Part shown: positions 24,878-33,205 of the stretch, piece after piece | Layout: each line of letters starts with the position of its first letter | How positions within the stretch are numbered: position 1 is the stretch's first letter | From: Natrinema hispanicum | Lineage (GTDB): Archaea; Halobacteriota; Halobacteria; Halobacteriales; Natrialbaceae | DNA: 64,000 bases | Assembly (NCBI RefSeq): GCF_900111485.1 | Contig: NZ_FOIC01000001.1 | Location: forward strand, 1-64,000 | Reading direction: 5' to 3' | Notes under the pieces: model-generated | What the model was told of the DNA's origin: nothing | The model's database searches: none | Seen by the model: the letters and a program-made list of their open reading frames with translations, nothing else | Translations under genes and position numbers: made by a program

Positions 24878-26211
24878 GCGAAGTCACCCAGGGAGGCGGT
24901 ATCAGCATCAGCAGAGTCCTCGGTTTCACCGGCCTCGTCGGTCGGTTGCTCGGCTGGGTCGGCTGCCGCCTCGGTGCGGTCGTCTGTACCGGCGGCGCTG
25001 GTGTCAGTCGAATCGGCTGGGGAATCGGGTTCATCGGCGAGGTGGTCAGCAACCGTCGTTACGTCCTCGTCGCTCGGCTCGCGTTCCGGCGCGGGCTCGA
25101 AGGCCGATCGGTCCTCATCGAGCAACTCGCGAACCCGTCGCTCGACGGTCTCGCGAACGTTCGCGTCGGCGAGATCGCCGCTCCGGACGGTCTCGTCGAT
25201 CTCGAGGGCGGCGTCGCTGAGCCCCAGTTCGCGGACTCGCTCCCGGACGGCGTCGTCCGGGTTGGCGAAGCTGACCGAGACTTCGTCGTCCTCATCTGGG
25301 AGTTCTCGGCGGTCGTTGACGCGGGCGACGAGCGCCCCGCGGTCGATCGCGAGTTCCTCGATCGCCGCGGGCGTGATCGGGCGGCCTTCGCCCTCGATCG
25401 TGACGATGACGACGGCGTCGGCGAGGTCGTGCTGGCGGACGCGTTCCTGCACGCGGTCGATCCCCTCGCCTTCCTCAAGATCGACGTCGACGAAGACGAA
25501 CTCGCGGGTATCAGTGAGCCCGCGGCGGCTGATCGCGATTGACTCGTCGAAGTCGACGATGTTGTAGCCCCGGTCCTCGCGCTCGCTGGCGCTTGCCCGT
25601 TCGGTCGAGCCACAGTAGGTGACCCAGGTGTCACGTACCTCTGCGGTGTCCGGTGTGTGGTTGTCACCCAGCAGGACGGCGTCGAAGTCGACCGTCGACT
25701 GCTCGAGGACGGTCTCGGTGTCCCAGTCGGCGTGGGCGAAGGGTTCGAAGAGGCCGTGGCTCACGAGGGCGGTGTGGTCGGCCGTCTCGGGAACCGGATC
25801 GAACGCGTACTCGAGGTCATCACGGCGCGATCGAGGGACGAAGTCAAGGCCGTAGAAGGCAGCATCACCGACGACGACCGGCTCGGCACCGAGTCGGGTC
25901 GCCAGGCCGAGATCGGCGAAGAGATCGAGCCACTGGGCGTCGCGTTTCGACTCGTGGTTGCCGACGACGGCAAGAAAGGGGATGTCGGCGTCGGAGAGCG
26001 TCCGGAGCACGTCGATCGTTCCCTGCAGATCGACCAGACTCGGCCGGCGGTCGTGAAAGAGGTCGCCGGCGTGGACCACCGCATCGACGTCGTCGGCGAC
26101 AGCGTCCTCGACGACCGATCGGAACGCCTCGAGGAAGTCCCGTCGTCGCTCGGGCGAGTTGTACTGCTGGTACCCGATGTGGGTATCGCCCGTGTGGATA
26201 ACCCGCGTCAT
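24874..26211 (-). CDS. mre11: DNA double-strand break repair nuclease Mre11
   Basis: The 445-residue protein has the metallophosphoesterase motifs in order: GDTHIGY (start), HAGDLFHDRRPS, VVGNHESKRD, SHGLFE and LLGDNHTPDT. These supply the two-metal site of the nuclease. The last 90 residues are an acidic low-complexity tail (ADTSAAGTDDRTEAAADPAE). It is the first gene of mre11-rad50. The 277-bp gap upstream holds its promoter and nothing else I recognise. Confidence 0.96.
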   Translation of the reverse strand: MTRVIHTGDTHIGYQQYNSPERRRDFLEAFRSVVEDAVADDVDAVVHAGDLFHDRRPSLVDLQGTIDVLRTLSDADIPFLAVVGNHESKRDAQWLDLFADLGLATRLGAEPVVVGDAAFYGLDFVPRSRRDDLEYAFDPVPETADHTALVSHGLFEPFAHADWDTETVLEQSTVDFDAVLLGDNHTPDTAEVRDTWVTYCGSTERASASEREDRGYNIVDFDESIAISRRGLTDTREFVFVDVDLEEGEGIDRVQERVRQHDLADAVVIVTIEGEGRPITPAAIEELAIDRGALVARVNDRRELPDEDDEVSVSFANPDDAVRERVRELGLSDAALEIDETVRSGDLADANVRETVERRVRELLDEDRSAFEPAPEREPSDEDVTTVADHLADEPDSPADSTDTSAAGTDDRTEAAADPAEQPTDEAGETEDSADADTASLGDFA

Positions 26212-26488
26212 TGGCCAGTGGTTGGCAAGCCTGCACTAAAGGAATTCCGTGACCGGAGTGAAAGTGAAACTATAACGGAATCCCGATTGATCTGTCTCGT
26301 CACCGGTCCCGGCCGGGACGCGCCGCGAGGCGATTCGGCCAATCGGAACCGCGATATGCGCGGAGATGGCGACAAAACGCATTCAGATCGCATCGCAGTA
26401 CCGATCAGACGATATCGGTCAGCAATACCACTCTATCGACTCGAGCCAAAAGCGAGTAAAACAGTCGAGAGAACCCACGACTGTCCGA

Positions 26489-26758
26489 TCAGGCGTCGAT
26501 GTCGAGACTGTAGAGACGCTTGCGTGCGTCCGAGAACGAAAAGCGCGAATCGACGACGTTCTTCTCGTCGAGTCGGTTGAGCGCGTACCGAACCGTCCGG
26601 GACGGCAGCAGCGTCTCGTCGGCGATCTGCTGTTGGGTCATCGTATCGTTGTATTCGAGAACTTTCGCGACGAGTTTCGCGCTCGGCGGGAGCTCGCGGA
26701 CGTCGTCCCACGTTCCCCGCTCGCTGGTCTCCTGTTGGAGGGGCTCTGAAGCACTCAT
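26489..26758 (-). CDS. Small winged-helix DNA-binding protein
   Basis: The 89-residue protein has an MarR/ArsR-like winged helix: PPSAKLVAKVLEYNDTMTQQ QIADETLLPSRTVRYALNRL, followed by a wing with RFSFSDARKRLYSLDIDA. The N-terminal 20 residues are polar. Such short HTH proteins are common in haloarchaea as local or general regulators. The gene is divergent from PAN (126 bp between starts), so it might regulate itself or PAN; that is inference. Confidence 0.8.
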   Translation of the reverse strand: MSASEPLQQETSERGTWDDVRELPPSAKLVAKVLEYNDTMTQQQIADETLLPSRTVRYALNRLDEKNVVDSRFSFSDARKRLYSLDIDA

Positions 26759-26853
26759 CTTACTCCACCATTCCGAATACGGGGTAATAATATTTTCTAT
26801 TCCATATAATGCTCAGCAGTAATACAACGTAGTTAAGTGAACCTACCCGAAGC

Positions 26854-26861
26854 CTCTTAAG
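26854..26861 (+). promoter_or_regulatory. TATA box of PAN
   Basis: CTCTTAAG is centred about 27 nt before ATG 26885, implying a leaderless transcript and supporting this ATG over the in-frame GTG at 26882. Confidence 0.5.
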
Positions 26862-26884
26862 AACCAACACCCAAAGGACGGGTG

Positions 26885-28102
26885 ATGAGCGACACTGTGG
26901 ACGACGTCGACCTCCCATATGATGAGGACGAGGCGTCCCAACAGGAGAAAATCCAGGCGCTCGAGGAACGGCTGGAGATCCTCGAGGCGCAAAACGAGGA
27001 GATGCGCGACAAACTCCTCGATGCCAACGCCGAGAACAACAAGTACCAGCAGAAACTCGAGCGGCTCACGCACGAGAACAAGAAACTCAAGCAGTCCCCG
27101 CTGTTCGTCGCCACCGTCCAGGAGATCACGGACGAAGGCGTCATCATCAAACAACACGGGAACAACCAGGAGGCGCTGACCGAAGTCACCGACGAGATGC
27201 GCGCCGATCTCGAGCCCGACGCTCGAGTGGCGGTCAACAACTCGCTGTCTATCGTCAAGCCACTCTCGAGCGAGACCGACGTGCGCGCTCGCGTGATGGA
27301 AGTCACCGAGAGTCCCGACGTCAGCTACGAGGACATCGGCGGCTTAGAAGAGCAGATGCAAGAGGTCCGCGAGACCGTCGAGATGCCCCTCGAAAAGCCC
27401 GAGATGTTCGACGATGTCGGGATCGACCCGCCAAGCGGCGTCCTGCTCTATGGACCACCGGGCACCGGGAAGACGATGCTCGCCAAAGCCGTGGCCAACC
27501 AGACCGATGCCACCTTCATCAAGATGGCTGGCTCGGAGCTGGTCCACAAGTTCATCGGTGAGGGTGCCAAGCTCGTCCGCGACCTCTTCGATGTCGCCCG
27601 CGAGCACGAGCCCGCCGTCATCTTCATCGACGAGATCGACGCCATCGCCGCCAAACGGACGGAGTCGAAGACCTCCGGCGACGCCGAGGTCCAGCGGACG
27701 ATGATGCAACTGCTCTCCGAGATGGACGGCTTCGAGGAACGCGGCGAGATCCGCATCATCGCCGCCACCAACCGCTTCGACATGCTCGATCGGGCTATCC
27801 TCCGTCCCGGCCGCTTTGACCGCCTCATCGAAGTGCCAAAGCCCAACCAGGAGGGTCGCGAGATCATCTTCGAGATCCACACGCGCGGGATGAACGTCGC
27901 CGACGACGTCGACTTCGCCGAACTGGCCGAAGAGGCCGAGGAAGCTTCCGGTGCTGACATCAAGGCCGTTTGTACCGAAGCCGGCATGTTCGCCATCCGT
28001 GACGACCGCACCGAGATCCGGATGGAGGACTTCCGCAGCGCCTGGGACAAGGTCCAAGCCGAATCCGAGGACACCGAGGACGTCTCGAAGACCTTCGCCT
28101 GA
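26885..28102 (+). CDS. pan: Proteasome-activating nucleotidase PAN
   Basis: The 405-residue AAA ATPase has an N-terminal coiled coil (EERLEILEAQNEEMRDKLLD), an OB domain, Walker A GPPGTGKTMLAKA, Walker B AVIFIDEIDAIAAKR and the second region of homology ATNRFDMLDRAILRPGRFDR. It unfolds substrates and feeds them to the 20S proteasome. The C-terminus is SKTFA; the penultimate residue is Phe, where the gate-opening HbYX motif has Tyr. A T-rich tract follows the stop. Monocistronic. Confidence 0.95.
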   Translation: MSDTVDDVDLPYDEDEASQQEKIQALEERLEILEAQNEEMRDKLLDANAENNKYQQKLERLTHENKKLKQSPLFVATVQEITDEGVIIKQHGNNQEALTEVTDEMRADLEPDARVAVNNSLSIVKPLSSETDVRARVMEVTESPDVSYEDIGGLEEQMQEVRETVEMPLEKPEMFDDVGIDPPSGVLLYGPPGTGKTMLAKAVANQTDATFIKMAGSELVHKFIGEGAKLVRDLFDVAREHEPAVIFIDEIDAIAAKRTESKTSGDAEVQRTMMQLLSEMDGFEERGEIRIIAATNRFDMLDRAILRPGRFDRLIEVPKPNQEGREIIFEIHTRGMNVADDVDFAELAEEAEEASGADIKAVCTEAGMFAIRDDRTEIRMEDFRSAWDKVQAESEDTEDVSKTFA

Positions 28103-28125
28103 CGCTCTCGAGGGCGACGGCGATC

Positions 28126-28140
28126 TCTCTCTTCGTTTTT
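28126..28140 (+). terminator. T-rich terminator after PAN
   Basis: A pyrimidine tract ending in TTTTT at 28136-28140 lies 34 bp after the PAN stop, the usual form of archaeal intrinsic termination. Confidence 0.4.
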
Positions 28141-28274
28141 CACTCGCTCGAGCCGAGCAACGGCACTCGAAACGCCGTGCGTGCAGTGACACTCCGATCG
28201 GCGAGTGGTCCAGTATCGAAAGCCGCAGCTACGCTCGAGGTCGTGGAAAATCGGTCAACAATGGGACGAGATGC

Positions 28275-28415
28275 CTATACGAGCGCCGAGAAGACGAGCC
28301 ACGGCACGACGAACATCGCCACAGTCAGCACTGCGAGAATCAGCACATACCCGATACCCATCCCCGCCGCGGTACGCCACGCTGGATGCTCGAAGTCGCT
28401 GAGATCGACTGCCAT
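28275..28415 (-). CDS. 46-residue single-helix membrane protein
   Basis: ATG 28415 gives MAVDLSDFEHPAWRTAAGMG followed by a long hydrophobic segment (YVLILAVLTVAMFVVPWLVF) and a short tail. I have seen small haloarchaeal membrane proteins of this shape (polar start, HPAxR, one helix). An upstream in-frame ATG at 28442 would add nine residues and overlap the preceding ORF by 20 bp. ATG 28415 lies 7 bp after the stop of the 28423-28602 ORF, suggesting an operon. Function unknown. Confidence 0.6.
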   Translation of the reverse strand: MAVDLSDFEHPAWRTAAGMGIGYVLILAVLTVAMFVVPWLVFSALV

Positions 28416-28422
28416 GTCACGT

Positions 28423-28602
28423 TCATCCGGTGACGACTGCATAAGCGTACCGGAACGCTGGCTCGAGAACTGCCGTGTCTCCGACGGAGAGCCCGCTCAC
28501 GACAGTCGTTGTGATATCGGTCGCAGTGTTCTCTGCGGATGAGTCGTTCCCTGCGATGCGAAGTGAACCCGAACCCGAAGCTGACGGCATCGCAGTTTTC
28601 AT
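28423..28602 (-). CDS. 59-residue ORF, function unknown
   Basis: ATG 28602 is preceded by GAGAGGTG, a good ribosome site 8 nt upstream, and a TATA-like TTTTTATG lies near 28675. The product starts MKTAMPSASGSGSLRIAGND and ends VSGLSVGDTAVLEPAFRYAY AVVTG. The end is reminiscent of the last strands of a TRAM-like beta barrel, but I would not assign it. It appears to form a two-gene unit with the membrane protein that follows 7 bp later. Confidence 0.45.
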   Translation of the reverse strand: MKTAMPSASGSGSLRIAGNDSSAENTATDITTTVVSGLSVGDTAVLEPAFRYAYAVVTG

Positions 28603-28762
28603 TGTCGGACACCTCTCACCTGCGTCCATACTCGGACAGGGCAGACGACCTGACACTGGCGGTGAGGTGAGCACATAAAAACCGACACCTCGACAGGTTG
28701 CGCCTTTAAGTAGAGGCAATCGAAGCCGAGACACTCTCGCGCTCGTTCGAGTGCGGTGGCGG

Positions 28763-29026
28763 CTATGCTGGGCGAATCCAGGCGAGCCGATGGCCCCGCT
28801 CGAACTCCTCGTCTTCACCGACCGCGATCTCCTCGAGCGTGCCGGTGGCCGGTGCTGGCACGTCGACGCTTACTTTTTCGACCTGAAACTCACAGATCGC
28901 GTCCCCCTCTGCGACGTGGCCGCCCTCGGCTGCGAACCAGTTGACGACGACGCCGACGGTCTCGTCTGCGTCGTCAGGCCAGCGATCGCTCGTCTCGACG
29001 GCGACGCGGTCGTCGGTCCCGCTCAT
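28763..29026 (-). CDS. Stand-alone lipoyl (biotinyl/lipoyl) domain protein
   Basis: The 87-residue protein is a single lipoyl domain: DETVGVVVNWFAAEGGHVAE GDAICEFQVEKVSVDVPAPA. The Lys of VEKVSVDV is the attachment site. It lacks the E3-binding and acyltransferase domains of a normal E2, so in this operon it can only carry the acyl or reducing group. It overlaps the E1beta gene by 4 bp and is last in the operon. An E2 catalytic subunit and E3 must come from elsewhere, if used. Confidence 0.85.
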   Translation of the reverse strand: MSGTDDRVAVETSDRWPDDADETVGVVVNWFAAEGGHVAEGDAICEFQVEKVSVDVPAPATGTLEEIAVGEDEEFERGHRLAWIRPA

Positions 29027-30063
29027 TCGTCCCCTCGAGCAGTGCGAACGGCCTCGGTGATGTCGTCCGTCCCCGGAATGACCTCGTCTTCCATCGGCCG
29101 CGCGTATGGGATCGGCACGTCCGGGAGGGCGACCCGCTCGACAGCTTCGAGGTCGTCGAGTGCGGCCTCGGCGACGCTCGCGATGATCTCGCCGGTGACG
29201 CCGTACGACCGGTAGTCCTCGTCGACGACGACCAGATGACCGGTCTTGGCGACGGAATCGAGGATGGTCTCGGTGTCGAGGGGGACGAGCGTCCGGAGAT
29301 CGACGACCTCGACATCGATATCGTCGGCGAGGTCCGCGGCAGCCTCGAGCGCGCGATGGACGTGCAACCCGAGAGTGACGATGGTCACATCCGCGCCCTC
29401 GCGTTTGACGTCGGCACTGCCGAATGGAATCGTGTAGTCGTCCTCCGGAACGCCGGTTTTCGGTCCGTCCGGTGCCGGCAGCCAGCCGATCCCCATCAGC
29501 CGCTTGTGGAACATGTAGACGACCGGATCGTCGTCGCGGATGGCGTTGTGCATCAATCCCTTCGCGTCGTAGGCAGTCGAGGGAACGACGACCTTCATCC
29601 CGGGGAGGTGCGCGAACGTCCCGTAGAGGGTCTGGGAGTGCTGGGCGGCGTCGTTGTACGTCCCACCCACGGCGGCGGTAAGCACCATCGGGACGTTCAC
29701 CGAGCCGCCGCTCATGTAGGTGTTTTTGGCCATCTGGTTGTAGATCTGGTCCATCGCGACGCCGAAGAAGTCGACGAACATCAGCTCGGCGATGGGACGC
29801 ATCCCTTCCTGGGCTGCACCGACGGCGGCACCGAGGTACGCCGTCTCGCTGATCGGCACGTCCATGATGCGGTCGCGACCGAACTCCTCGAGCAAGCCTT
29901 GGGTACTGTCGAAGATACCGCCGTAGTCGGCGACGTCCTCGCCCATGTAGAAGACCTCGTCGTTTGCGCGCATCTCGTGGGCGATCGCCTCGACCATCGC
30001 TCGACTCATCGTCAGCGACCGGTCTGCCTGCTGGTCGCTTGCGTTGTCCTCTTGTTGTGCCAT
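29023..30063 (-). CDS. 2-oxoacid/acetoin dehydrogenase E1 component, beta subunit
   Basis: The product has 346 residues with MVEAIAHEMRANDEVFYMGE DVADYGGIFDSTQGLLEEFG, the transketolase-like pyrimidine domain, and a C-terminal transketolase domain containing KTGHLVVVDEDYRSYGVTGE. Together with the alpha subunit it binds thiamine diphosphate and decarboxylates a 2-oxoacid or cleaves acetoin. It overlaps E1alpha by one base (TAATG) and the lipoyl gene by 4 bp. Confidence 0.92.
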   Translation of the reverse strand: MAQQEDNASDQQADRSLTMSRAMVEAIAHEMRANDEVFYMGEDVADYGGIFDSTQGLLEEFGRDRIMDVPISETAYLGAAVGAAQEGMRPIAELMFVDFFGVAMDQIYNQMAKNTYMSGGSVNVPMVLTAAVGGTYNDAAQHSQTLYGTFAHLPGMKVVVPSTAYDAKGLMHNAIRDDDPVVYMFHKRLMGIGWLPAPDGPKTGVPEDDYTIPFGSADVKREGADVTIVTLGLHVHRALEAAADLADDIDVEVVDLRTLVPLDTETILDSVAKTGHLVVVDEDYRSYGVTGEIIASVAEAALDDLEAVERVALPDVPIPYARPMEDEVIPGTDDITEAVRTARGDE

Positions 30064-31103
30064 TAGTCGTCACCCCCTGTGTCCGCGGTTGACGGCTCGC
30101 TGTCTGTCACGCCGGACGGCGGATTCACGAACACATCCTCGTAGGCGTCATCCGGGTCGGGTTCGGGCTGGTCTTTCGCCCACTCGATGGCCTCCTCGAC
30201 GCGGTCGTGGGCCCGCGAGCGCAGGTCATCGATCGTCTCGTCGTCGACGCCATTGGCCCGGAGGTCTGCCTCGAGTCGCTCGATCGAATCCCGCTGCTGG
30301 GCGGCGTCTTTGTCCTCGTCGGGGCGATAGGCTTCGGGATCGCCCATGAAATGGCCCATGCGCCGATGGACCTGGACCTCGAGCAGCGACGGCCCGTTCC
30401 CGTCACGAGCACGGCCAACGGCGTCTCTGGCGGCGTCGTAGACGGCGACGGCGTCGTCAGCGTCCACGCGAGCGCCGTGAAGGCCGAACCCATCGGCGCG
30501 TTGAGCACCGTTCTCGACGTCGGTGACGCGCTCTTTTGGCATGCTGATGGCCCAGTCGTTGTCCTCGACGACGAAGACGACGGGGAGATCCTGGACGCTC
30601 GCGAGGTTGAGCGACTCGAGGAACGCGCCCTGATCGATCGCACCCTCGCCGAGGAACGCAACGGCGACGCTGTCGGTGTTCCGTTGTTTCGCCGCCAGAC
30701 CGGCACCGACTGCAGGCGGACAGCCTTCGGCGATGATGCCGCTACACGCAAACTTGACGTTGGGGTCGAACAGGTGCATGTGGCCGCCTTTGCCACCGCT
30801 CAGCCCGCTTTCGCGGCCGAAGATTTCGGCGGTCATTCGCTTGAGATCGACGCCCTTCGCGATGGCGACGTGGTGGGGACGGTGCGGTGCCGTAACCGTA
30901 TCGTCGTCCCGGAGGTGCTGGCAGACGCCTGCGCCGGCGGCCTCGTGGCCCGCAGCGAGGTGCAGTTCACCCGGGATGGGACCGGCAGAGATATCGAACG
31001 CGGGCTGTTTGCCCTCGAGGTATTCCTCCTGTAATCGTTCTTCATACTGGCGCGCCGTTACCATGTTCTCGTACATTTCCTGTAACTCGTTAACAGCCAC
31101 CAT
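30063..31103 (-). CDS. 2-oxoacid/acetoin dehydrogenase E1 component, alpha subunit
   Basis: The 346-residue protein carries the thiamine diphosphate motif from FLGEGAIDQGAFLESLNLAS to VFVVEDNDWAIS, and GGKGGHMHLFDPNVKFACSG, typical of E1alpha. The substrate could be acetoin, pyruvate or a branched-chain 2-oxoacid. The lack of a full E2 in the operon favours the acetoin-type arrangement only weakly. First gene of the operon, divergent from GMP synthase subunit A. Confidence 0.92.
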   Translation of the reverse strand: MVAVNELQEMYENMVTARQYEERLQEEYLEGKQPAFDISAGPIPGELHLAAGHEAAGAGVCQHLRDDDTVTAPHRPHHVAIAKGVDLKRMTAEIFGRESGLSGGKGGHMHLFDPNVKFACSGIIAEGCPPAVGAGLAAKQRNTDSVAVAFLGEGAIDQGAFLESLNLASVQDLPVVFVVEDNDWAISMPKERVTDVENGAQRADGFGLHGARVDADDAVAVYDAARDAVGRARDGNGPSLLEVQVHRRMGHFMGDPEAYRPDEDKDAAQQRDSIERLEADLRANGVDDETIDDLRSRAHDRVEEAIEWAKDQPEPDPDDAYEDVFVNPPSGVTDSEPSTADTGGDD

Positions 31104-31225
31104 GGTCTCCAGATACGTACCAGACCTGTCGACAAATAGCTATGCAAGCCACCAGACAGAGTCCGGTCCGAGCCAACGGGTCGAGTCACAGCGAACCAGC
31201 CATCGTGAGCGTACGTTTCGGACCG

Positions 31226-31233
31226 TTTTTACC
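31226..31233 (+). promoter_or_regulatory. TATA box of guaAA
   Basis: The TTTTTACC box is centred about 28 nt before ATG 31257, consistent with a leaderless mRNA and with rejecting the in-frame ATG at 31236. Confidence 0.5.
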
Positions 31234-31256
31234 GGGTGGCCCGCTACGGGCACCCA

Positions 31257-31811
31257 ATGACGAAAATCGTCGTGGTGGACAATCACGGACAGTTCACCCA
31301 CCTCGAGCGCCGGGCGCTTCGCGACCTCGGCGTCGACACGGAACTGATCGACAACGAAACCCCACCCGAGGAGGTCGACGCCGACGGCGTCGTCCTCTCC
31401 GGCGGCCCTGACATGGACCGGATCGGGAAATCGGCCGAGTACCTCGAAGCGGACATGCCAGTGCTCGGTATCTGTCTGGGCATGCAACTGATCGCCGAGG
31501 AATTAGGCGGGCAGGTCGGCAGCGGTGAGTACGGTGGCTACGCCGACGTGTCAGTCGATATCGTCGACGATGACGATCCCCTCACCGGTTCACTGCATCC
31601 CGAAACGCGCGTCTGGGCGAGCCACGCCGACGAGGTCAAAGAACTTCCCGAGGGGTTCGAACTGACAGCGAAAAGTGACGTCTGTGACGTCGAGGCGATG
31701 AGTGATACCGATCGGGACCTCTACGGTGTGCAGTGGCACCCCGAGGTCGCTCATACCGAGGAAGGTGACGAAATCTTCGAGAACTTCCTGTCGATCTGCG
31801 AATCCCAGTAG
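31257..31811 (+). CDS. guaAA: GMP synthase, glutamine amidotransferase subunit
   Basis: The 184-residue class-I glutaminase begins MTKIVVVDNHGQFTHLERRA. The nucleophile Cys is in GICLGMQ (about residue 76) and the His/Glu pair in YGVQWHPEVAH. As in archaea generally, it is separate from the ATP-pyrophosphatase subunit, which is not in this window. It supplies ammonia for converting XMP to GMP. Confidence 0.93.
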   Translation: MTKIVVVDNHGQFTHLERRALRDLGVDTELIDNETPPEEVDADGVVLSGGPDMDRIGKSAEYLEADMPVLGICLGMQLIAEELGGQVGSGEYGGYADVSVDIVDDDDPLTGSLHPETRVWASHADEVKELPEGFELTAKSDVCDVEAMSDTDRDLYGVQWHPEVAHTEEGDEIFENFLSICESQ

Positions 31812-31919
31812 TCTCGCGGCCGATCCTGCTCGCCTGCTCTCGTGGCTGTGGATAGATCTCGGATGAAAACTGCGTTCATATCGCGATCCAATCGTCTTTG
31901 AACGGTCAGTAAGAGCGCA

Positions 31920-32057
31920 TCAGGTCTGCCACGCAAGCGAGAGTGTTGTGTCGGATTCGATCCAAGCCGCATCGTTCGTTGTGTCGAAGATACGAACAGT
32001 ACCGTCGTCCGTCTCTTTTGCGGCACATCGGGCAGGTTCAGACGGTGCTTCCGTCAT
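31920..32057 (-). CDS. 45-residue DUF7331-like small protein
   Basis: ATG 32057 starts MTEAPSEPARCAAKETDDGT, and the protein ends FDTTNDAAWIESDTTLSLAW QT. The core ETDDG-x-V, FD, AW-I-E-S, TLSL aligns with the 58-residue protein at 20838-21014, which supports it as a real gene despite its size. Unlike its paralog it lacks the LEDLA ending. Function unknown. Confidence 0.65.
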   Translation of the reverse strand: MTEAPSEPARCAAKETDDGTVRIFDTTNDAAWIESDTTLSLAWQT

Positions 32058-32238
32058 AGTTTGTTGACGTTGGATGAGAACTAGCCACATACAGTATAGG
32101 TCTTGTGTCTTGCCGGCGTATCACGAGCAGAGAATATAATAGTAGACTGACTGAGACAGATACCGGACGAAAACTGACTGCAACCCCGCCGGGGTCGGCC
32201 GAAAGCGCCTCGACCGGCGATCAGCAGCGATTCGATGA

Positions 32239-33204
32239 CTACTCGGCCGGTTTCTCGCGCGCAGGACCCCGCTGGTGAAGTTCGATCCCGACGTCGTCCG
32301 GCTCGAGGACGTCTGGCAGTTCCTCATCTCGGTCACCGGTGATATCGGCGAGAATCTCCCGAATGTAGGCGTTGAACAGTTCGGGATGCTCGCTCATCGG
32401 GAAGTGGCCGATCTCGGCGAGTTCGATCGCGGTCGCGCCTTCGCCGATTCCCGCGGCGGTCTGGCGGCCATCTTCCGGCGTCGTCAGGTAGTCGTACTCG
32501 CCGTTGGCGATATAGAGGGGACACTCGTCGGCGTTGACCTGATCGAGTTTGTCACGGTAGTCGTGATCGACGGAGTAGTAGTAGAGATCACCCTTGAACA
32601 CCCCCGTCGCGCCCTGTTCGTAGAGGTACATCGTCTCGCGCTTGGTTTGTTCGGGGCTCTGGGGAGCCATCAGTCCCCAACACGAGTAGGCGTTGACTTC
32701 CGTCGTGTTCACCTCGGGGTGGTCGAGCCAGTCGATGTAGAACCCTGGACTGTGCGCACCGCACTCGAGGCCGATCAGCGCCCGGAATCGCTCGGGATAC
32801 CAGTCGGCTAACTCGAGCGCGATGTTGCCGCCCATACTCGAGCCCATGTAGATGGGGTCCTCGAGCTCGAGGGCGTCCGCGAGGTTGACGAGCGTCTCAG
32901 TGAACTTCTCGGCGGTCATCGTGTAGTCGTCGGTCCACCATTTCTGGGTCGTCGGCGGCACTGACTTCCCGTGATAGGGGAGATCGTGGGCGATGACGCG
33001 GAACTCCTCAGTGATCTGCTCGTCGGTCAGGAGGTGACGCCACTCCTGACAGTTGTTGCCGGCCGTGTGCTGGCAGAGCAACGGAATACCGTCTTCGGGG
33101 CCGTTCTCCTCGAAATAGATCCGGTGGTTGACGCCCTCGACCTCGGTGTGGACGTATGACCCACTGATCGGTTCGACATCACCTGGCTGGTAGGTCGTCG
33201 ACAT
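32239..33204 (-). CDS. Alpha/beta hydrolase
   Basis: The 321-residue product has the oxyanion region LLCQHTAGNNCQEWR, the nucleophile elbow GSSMGGN near residue 130, an acid in ANGEYDYLTTPEDG and the His in IGHFPMSEHP, a full catalytic triad. The substrate is not evident; the lid region is Tyr-rich (LYYYSVDHDY). It starts 2 bp downstream of the SCP2-like gene, so the pair are co-transcribed and may share a lipid-like or aromatic ester substrate (inference). Confidence 0.85.
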   Translation of the reverse strand: MSTTYQPGDVEPISGSYVHTEVEGVNHRIYFEENGPEDGIPLLCQHTAGNNCQEWRHLLTDEQITEEFRVIAHDLPYHGKSVPPTTQKWWTDDYTMTAEKFTETLVNLADALELEDPIYMGSSMGGNIALELADWYPERFRALIGLECGAHSPGFYIDWLDHPEVNTTEVNAYSCWGLMAPQSPEQTKRETMYLYEQGATGVFKGDLYYYSVDHDYRDKLDQVNADECPLYIANGEYDYLTTPEDGRQTAAGIGEGATAIELAEIGHFPMSEHPELFNAYIREILADITGDRDEELPDVLEPDDVGIELHQRGPAREKPAE

Positions 33205-33205
33205 G

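Noticed and set aside
28763-30073. Open frame of 436 codons on the minus strand
   Set aside because: Only the last 87 codons (lipoyl domain) are real. The preceding Arg-rich part is an out-of-frame reading of the E1beta gene.
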